Source: a virus
DNA: 52,582 bases
Direction: 5' to 3' (one strand)
Virus record (IMG/VR): IMGVR_UViG_3300023284_000581
Span: 1-52,582 of that record
Below the pieces are notes generated by a model. The model was not told the origin of the DNA. It saw nothing but the letters and a program-made list of their open reading frames with translations, and did not search any database. The position numbers and the translations under genes were made by a program. Below, one piece after another: positions 48,158 to 52,582 of the stretch; positions within the stretch are counted from its first letter, which is position 1, and the number at the start of each line of letters is the position of its first letter.

Positions 48158-48501
48158 TGGCAACGAACGCAGGCACATTGATAGTCTTCGAGGGGACTGA
48201 TCGAGACCTTGACTTTACCCACAGCGGTAATGATGCGTCTACTGCCACGGCGATTCTTTTTACGGTGACCGATGATCCGGGCGTGACCACACTGAACGGC
48301 AAAACCGCGATTAGTAAGACGCTGGGCGCAGGCATCACCGCGCCGGATTCGACTTCAATAATCGTGGCACTGGCCGATACCGACCTCGACGGGTTCGGCG
48401 GCGTGTTGGGCTATTTCGATTTGCGCGTGACGGATGCCAGCGGGAACGAGGATGTGGTGGCGTTTGGTGTGCTGGATATACGGCCAAGTAATACGGATTA
48501 G
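48157..48501 (+). CDS. Virion structural protein, Ig-like
   Basis: A 114-residue beta protein (LIVFEGTDRDLDFTHSGNDA, ILFTVTDDPGVTTLNGKTAI, GYFDLRVTDASGNEDVVAFG). An Ig- or baseplate-wedge-like fold, as in the small structural genes that follow SNxPGD-type proteins. TGATG junction with the previous gene. Confidence 0.6.
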   Translation: MATNAGTLIVFEGTDRDLDFTHSGNDASTATAILFTVTDDPGVTTLNGKTAISKTLGAGITAPDSTSIIVALADTDLDGFGGVLGYFDLRVTDASGNEDVVAFGVLDIRPSNTD

Positions 48502-48512
48502 GAGTCGAACTC

Positions 48513-48686
48513 ATGGCAGACAAATGGGAAAAAGTCGCGGGACTACTTGCAAAGCGTATAGCGCAACTTGAATGCAAGGCAGTCGATATGGAGAAGCGAG
48601 TGGGCAAGGCCGAGCTTGCAACGGCGGCGCTGGCTGCGCGGGTAGCGAAGCTTGAGCCCGAAGTCGCAGAAGCGGATACAGATTGA
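48513..48686 (+). CDS. Small coiled-coil protein (57 residues)
   Basis: A helical, heptad-patterned protein (VAGLLAKRIAQLECKAVDME, KRVGKAELATAALAARVAKL) with GGAG ahead of the ATG. Unknown. Perhaps a fibre trimerisation or assembly peptide. Confidence 0.5.
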   Translation: MADKWEKVAGLLAKRIAQLECKAVDMEKRVGKAELATAALAARVAKLEPEVAEADTD

Positions 48687-48743
48687 TCTTATTAAGCCAA
48701 ACCGGTGATTTCCACTTGGTTTGGCAGATGCGGGAGAACAGGC

Positions 48744-48971
48744 ATGGAAAGCGAAGGATTGATTGTGCAATACCCAGGGCGTGAACCGCAGACATTCCGC
48801 TACGCCGTGAGCGTGGTTGAACGTGGTGGCCTGCGCCATCTGGTAGATCGGCTCGGCAACTGGGTGCAGACCGTATTTGATGACCGAGCTTTTATCGGGA
48901 ATCAGCGCGAGCATATATGGAATCAAGTAGGCGATGGGCCGTTCAGTGATGTGTTTAAGGGAATGTTCTGA
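48744..48971 (+). CDS. Small hypothetical protein before the packaging genes
   Basis: A 75-residue protein with GGGAGAA before ATG 48744. YAVSVVERGGLRHLVDRLGN suggests a small alpha/beta fold. Its stop overlaps the next ATG. Unknown. Confidence 0.52.
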   Translation: MESEGLIVQYPGREPQTFRYAVSVVERGGLRHLVDRLGNWVQTVFDDRAFIGNQREHIWNQVGDGPFSDVFKGMF

Positions 48972-49387
48972 TGATCAAGCCCAGCGACGGATATAATGGA
49001 AATGGCGATGGGGGTCAGGGGGACTCCGCCTCGCCACTTTCAACTAGCGACGGACACCACGACCGCGACGACGTGCGGCAGCTTGTGCGCGCCATCACCG
49101 CGGGATGGCTCAAGGGCGATGCGTTCGAGAAAGCAGTTGATCGTCTCAAGGTGCTGGCCGAAGGCAGCCATGACGACCGGGTAAAGCTCGGCGCCGAAAA
49201 GGGCCTGATCGACATTGCCAAGCTGGGGCTGAATGTGGCTGAGTTCGAGGATAAGGCGAATCGGTTGGACAGTGGCGGCGCGACTGATCGGGTCGAGTTC
49301 CTCCCCATGAAAGTCCTGCCCCCCGACTGCCTGAACGACATCCGCAACACCGCCAAATCGAACGGGAATGGGAGTAACGGCAAATGA
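48971..49387 (+). CDS. Probable small terminase subunit
   Basis: A 138-residue protein one gene ahead of the large terminase. A disordered Gly/Asp/Ser N-terminus precedes a helical core (VRQLVRAITAGWLKGDAFEK, AVDRLKVLAEGSHDDRVKLG, AEKGLIDIAKLGLNVAEFED), in the size and pattern of small terminases. No classical HTH is obvious. Assignment from position and helical make-up. Confidence 0.5.
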   Translation: MIKPSDGYNGNGDGGQGDSASPLSTSDGHHDRDDVRQLVRAITAGWLKGDAFEKAVDRLKVLAEGSHDDRVKLGAEKGLIDIAKLGLNVAEFEDKANRLDSGGATDRVEFLPMKVLPPDCLNDIRNTAKSNGNGSNGK

Positions 49388-49638
49388 CTCAAGTCAAAGT
49401 GTACGAATACACAGTGGGCTACAAACTGGATGGCAAGGGGGCCGTGTTTCATTGGACATTCCGTGCAGCAGACGAAGAGGATGCAAGAGGGCAATTAAAG
49501 CAATTATCTAAAGGATCATCACACAAGCGGCACGTTACCTCGGTAACGCAAGGGCGATACTTGGGGTCAAATCCTATGAAGCTCAGATGTAGCGGAGAGG
49601 TCTACGCCGCGCCGGCACTGCCATGGCTGGCACCATAA
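49384..49638 (+). CDS. Small hypothetical protein between the terminase genes
   Basis: An 84-residue protein (VYEYTVGYKLDGKGAVFHWT, AADEEDARGQLKQLSKGSS) resembling a small ferredoxin-like alpha/beta domain. ATGA junction with the previous gene. Unknown. Confidence 0.5.
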   Translation: MTQVKVYEYTVGYKLDGKGAVFHWTFRAADEEDARGQLKQLSKGSSHKRHVTSVTQGRYLGSNPMKLRCSGEVYAAPALPWLAP

Positions 49639-49645
49639 AAGAACA

Positions 49646-51061
49646 ATGCCGATTACCACCCTCGACACCCCGCCCACCGCTCAAGACAACGTGTACCGCC
49701 CTTACGGCGCTGCCCGCGAGCTATGGCGTGCCCGCGATGAACAGGTCCTGCTCGAGGGTCCGGCCGGTACGGGCAAGACCCGCGCGCTGTGTGAGTACGC
49801 CTTTGCCTTGGCCTGTGAGTATGACGGCTGCCGCATCCTGTTCATCAGGCAGACGCGCGAGTCGATGACCGAATCGGTGCTGGTCACCTGGGAAGAGAAG
49901 GTGGTGCCCGCCCAGCATCCGTGCCTCGTCGGTCCCAAGCGAAACGGGCGGCAGGCCTACGTGTTCCCCAACCGCAGCGAGATCGTGGTGGCGGGCATGA
50001 AATCGAACGGCCGCGACCAATCGGCCAAGATCATGTCCACCGAGTTCGATCTGATATGCGTCTTTGAGGCCACCGAGATAGCCGAGGGCGACTTTGAAAA
50101 ACTGACCACACGGCTCCGGAATGGTGTTATCCCGTGGCAACAGATCGTGGCCGACTGCAATCCCGGCGCCACCACCCACTGGCTGAACCGCCGGGCTAAT
50201 GATTCCAAGATGGCCAGGCTGCTATCCCGCCATGAGGACAACCCGGTCCTGTATCGCAACGGCAAGTGGACTGCCGCGGGCGTTAATTACATCGGCAAGC
50301 TGGACGCCCTGACCGGTCCGCGCCGTGAGCGATTGCGGTTCGGGCGCTGGGCAACATCTGAAGGCGTGGTGTATGAGAACTGGGATCCGGCTGTACATCT
50401 GATTGACGCCTTCCCGATTCCAGACGACTGGGAGCGGTATCGGTGCATCGACTTCGGGTACACCAATCCGTTCGTATGCGGCTGGTGGGCGATGGACCCG
50501 GATGGGCGACTCTATCGTTATCGCGAGATTTACCACACCAAGCGCATCGTGGCTGACCATGCTATCCAGATCAAGGACTTAAGTGGCGATGAGCGATTCG
50601 AAGACACCGTAGCCGACCATGACGCGGAGGACCGGGCGACCCTGGACCGAGCGGGTATAGGCACGTCATCGGCCAAGAAGGCGGTCAGGCCTGGAATCGA
50701 CGCGGTGACCGACCGGCTCAAGATCCAAGACGACGGCAAGGCTCGGCTCTACATCTTCAGGGACTGCCTGGTTGAAGTGGATGAGAAACTGCGCGAGGCT
50801 CATAAGCCGATCTGCCTTGCCGAGGAATTCGATAGCTACATCTGGAGAAAGTCAGTCGAGGGAAAGCCGATCAAGGAAGAGCCAGTCAAGACGGACGACC
50901 ACGGCATGGACGAGATGCGCTACATCGTGATGCAGTTGGACGCGACCACCGCGATCGACGCCCGCGTACTCGGCCAGGACCTGGACGATTCAGACCACGA
51001 CCCGTTCGACGAGTACGAAGAGGACTGGTCGGCGGGTCAGCATGAATGGGGAGGGAACTGA
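49646..51061 (+). CDS. terL: Terminase large subunit
   Basis: A 471-residue packaging motor. Walker A GPAGTGKT (38-45), Walker B-type FDLICVFEATEI (Asp135, Glu141), coupling motif CNPGATTHW (171-179), and a nuclease domain opening at CIDFGYTNPF (Asp269), with DHDAEDRAT and the late acidic DDHGMDEMRY. Cuts and drives DNA into the head. The ribosome site is weak. Confidence 0.93.
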   Translation: MPITTLDTPPTAQDNVYRPYGAARELWRARDEQVLLEGPAGTGKTRALCEYAFALACEYDGCRILFIRQTRESMTESVLVTWEEKVVPAQHPCLVGPKRNGRQAYVFPNRSEIVVAGMKSNGRDQSAKIMSTEFDLICVFEATEIAEGDFEKLTTRLRNGVIPWQQIVADCNPGATTHWLNRRANDSKMARLLSRHEDNPVLYRNGKWTAAGVNYIGKLDALTGPRRERLRFGRWATSEGVVYENWDPAVHLIDAFPIPDDWERYRCIDFGYTNPFVCGWWAMDPDGRLYRYREIYHTKRIVADHAIQIKDLSGDERFEDTVADHDAEDRATLDRAGIGTSSAKKAVRPGIDAVTDRLKIQDDGKARLYIFRDCLVEVDEKLREAHKPICLAEEFDSYIWRKSVEGKPIKEEPVKTDDHGMDEMRYIVMQLDATTAIDARVLGQDLDDSDHDPFDEYEEDWSAGQHEWGGN

Positions 51062-51423
51062 TGGGCTGGGGTTCACCAATAGAAAAAGAAAATATCACCG
51101 ACCGATCCGCGCCTAACGAGGTAAAGCCAACCGATTGCACCTGTGATTGGCCTGTCGTGAGTTACCCAAACGGACATGGCCACCATCCATCATGCCCGTT
51201 TGGGGTTAGATGGAACCTGCTAGCACAGGGAAGCGGCAATCCCATGTTGCTGCCGGACAAACCGATGGAGTACGCATTGCCGGCGACCAACATCACAGTA
51301 GCGATAACCGAACAGATCGGCGCAGTAAGCGTGACATTCATGGCGGCCTCGACCGAGCAATTAGCTGAGCTTATGGAGAACCAGCGGATACGGAAGTCAA
51401 TGAAATCAGGAGGCGAAAACTAG
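51061..51423 (+). CDS. Hypothetical Cys-containing protein
   Basis: A 120-residue protein in a TGATG junction with terminase. CTCDWPVVSYPNGHGHHPSC, with Cys and His, resembles a zinc knuckle. The C-terminal helix EQLAELMENQRIRKSMK ends it. Unknown. Confidence 0.55.
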   Translation: MGWGSPIEKENITDRSAPNEVKPTDCTCDWPVVSYPNGHGHHPSCPFGVRWNLLAQGSGNPMLLPDKPMEYALPATNITVAITEQIGAVSVTFMAASTEQLAELMENQRIRKSMKSGGEN

Positions 51424-51426
51424 CCA

Positions 51427-51654
51427 ATGCTCAAACACCTGGACCCCAACATCAAAACCGCTTTACAGACCGGCCTGGCCCTGAGCTTTCTGCTCGGCAT
51501 GATCGCGTTGGGGGCCGCGCTGGTCTGGTCGTTCTTCGTCCCGCTGACTTTCGCCGAGTGCCTGGTGCCGATCAGTGGCGGCTGGTTCATCTTGTCGGCC
51601 ATCGTCCTGGGGGGCTGTGCAATCTTCTTAACCCGTAAGCTTGAAAAGGGCTGA
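51427..51654 (+). CDS. Two-helix membrane protein
   Basis: A 75-residue protein with two membrane helices (TGLALSFLLGMIALGAALVW and PISGGWFILSAIVLGGCAIF) and a basic end (TRKLEKG). Holin-like in size and layout, but it sits between terminase and portal, so superinfection exclusion or another membrane role is equally possible. Confidence 0.58.
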   Translation: MLKHLDPNIKTALQTGLALSFLLGMIALGAALVWSFFVPLTFAECLVPISGGWFILSAIVLGGCAIFLTRKLEKG

Positions 51655-51658
51655 GTAA

Positions 51659-52582
51659 ATGGGGTTCCTTACAAAACTACGTCACAGCAACGTCGTGGCC
51701 GCGCGCGTCAAGGCCCAGACCGAGCCCGAGAAGTTCCTCGAGTCAACGGTTCGGATCATCGACGGTGGTCCGCATTCGATCTACGGCAAGCCATGGCCGG
51801 CCGATTACCACGCCTTCATGGTGCAGGCTCAATCGTGGGCCTACGCCGCGGCGATGGGTAACGCGCGGACCGCCGCGAGCGTGGCGATGCGACTGTTTGT
51901 CCGAACGACCCGCACGACCAAGGGCCAGTCGGTGCATCCGTTTCTCAAGCGCGCCAACGGCGACCCAATGGAGTTCTGCCATCCGACACAGAAGGTCGAT
52001 CCGCATACGCGCCGCTATCTCAAGGGCCAATTTGCGCACAAGCCGTCGATGGCGGTCCAGCGCAAGGTCATGGCGTTCGGCGAAGACTTCGAAGAGGTTA
52101 CGGATCATCCGCTTCTGCAGTTGTTCCGTAAGGTCAATTCCGAGATGGACGGGTACCAATTCGCGGTGCTGCGCTTCCTGTCGCAGGAGATTACCGGGAA
52201 CTTCTACATGCACCCGATCATGGGCCAGGTGCTTGGCCACCCGCAACCGGTCGAACTCTGGCCGATGCTGCCCCATTGGGTGCGCGTGCTGGTGGCCGAA
52301 CCGGATACCAATGAACTGGTCGAGGGTTATGTCTACGGATCTCAGGGTTCAAACCGTCAACGCTTCGAACCGGACGAGGTTGTGCACTTCAAGTACACCA
52401 ACCCGCGCGATCTGATTTACGGACTGGGCAAGTTCGAGGCCGCTTGGTCGGCGATCCATGTACTGCATTCGAAGCGCACGGCCGACATATCGTTCTTCGA
52501 AAACAATGCCCGGCCGGACTTCCTGCTGACCGCCAAACCCGGGACCAACCCGGATCAGGTCGATCGCCTGGATTCGAAAATC
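51659..52582 (+). CDS. Portal protein, 5' part (gene continues at the left end)
   Basis: The first 308 codons of the HK97-type portal. AQSWAYAAAMGNARTAASVA, FLSQEITGNFYMHPI, FEPDEVVHFKYTNPRDLIYG and the helix following are typical clip and crown-side sequences of this family. The frame runs on exactly at base 145 of the window. ATG 51659 follows the membrane protein by four bases. Confidence 0.92.
   Translation, partial: MGFLTKLRHSNVVAARVKAQTEPEKFLESTVRIIDGGPHSIYGKPWPADYHAFMVQAQSWAYAAAMGNARTAASVAMRLFVRTTRTTKGQSVHPFLKRANGDPMEFCHPTQKVDPHTRRYLKGQFAHKPSMAVQRKVMAFGEDFEEVTDHPLLQLFRKVNSEMDGYQFAVLRFLSQEITGNFYMHPIMGQVLGHPQPVELWPMLPHWVRVLVAEPDTNELVEGYVYGSQGSNRQRFEPDEVVHFKYTNPRDLIYGLGKFEAAWSAIHVLHSKRTADISFFENNARPDFLLTAKPGTNPDQVDRLDSKI
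52439..52582. repeat. Terminal direct repeat, right copy
   Basis: Identical to the first 144 bases, in the same orientation, inside the portal gene. It marks the point where the circle was opened. Confidence 0.95.

Noticed and set aside
48989-48995. TATAAT hexamer in the small terminase gene
   Set aside because: Within coding sequence, with no -35, no TGn and no start codon at a useful distance.

Overview
The window is the complete genome of a temperate tailed phage, 52,438 bp of unique sequence. It was opened inside the portal gene and carries a 144-bp direct repeat at its two ends, because a circular or circularly permuted molecule was linearised there. The gene set is that of a siphovirus with an HK97-fold head: terminase, portal, Mu F-like head protein, prohead protease, HK97-type capsid, connector, neck and tail-completion genes, and a tail-chaperone pair with a -1 frameshift site. 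A tyrosine integrase beside a 47-nt copy of the 3' part of a tRNA-Pro(GGG) gene shows lysogeny. The host is a bacterium I cannot name. A lipobox lipoprotein and a Tat-like leader only suggest a diderm.

Layout on the circle. Late genes run + from about 44,250 through the origin of coordinates to 19,614: small membrane proteins, lipoprotein, tRNA-Met and lipase (44.2-46.2 kb); virion fibre genes (46.1-48.5 kb); packaging (48.7-51.1 kb); portal (51.66 kb to 1.4 kb); virion accessory genes and head morphogenesis (1.5-7.3 kb); capsid (8.4-9.9 kb); connector, neck and tail (11-19.4 kb). A strong hairpin terminator closes this block. A minus-strand moron (7.3-8.15 kb) with its own promoter and a candidate operator interrupts it.

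From 19.6 to 22.3 kb lies a control region. It holds tandem terminators, a 14-bp/9-bp interleaved inverted-repeat element, an 82-nt three-way-junction element filling the gap between two convergent genes, minus-strand accessory genes, and a ribbon-helix-helix regulator whose promoter contains its probable operators.

Early genes run + from 22.3 to 43.5 kb: small unknowns; a recombination set (SMC-like ATPase, PD-(D/E)XK exonuclease, RecT); a tRNA-like element without an anticodon; a probable replication initiator with a candidate origin inside it, followed by DnaB; a cytosine methyltransferase, an acyl carrier protein and an adenine methyltransferase; ASCH, DUF1937, nuclease, HNH and RuvC-like proteins; a DUF5131 protein; a modular zinc-ribbon protein; and the integrase. 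Most genes overlap by ATGA or GTGA, so transcription units are long.

Promoters found by eye share two habits: a TGn-TATAAT-like extended -10, and, in three cases, exactly 6 nt between the -10 and the start codon, which predicts leaderless mRNAs. The least expected content is the set of structured elements (19.75, 20.09, 28.57 and 44.84 kb), the overlapping ORF in the portal 3' end, and the acyl carrier protein between two DNA methyltransferases.
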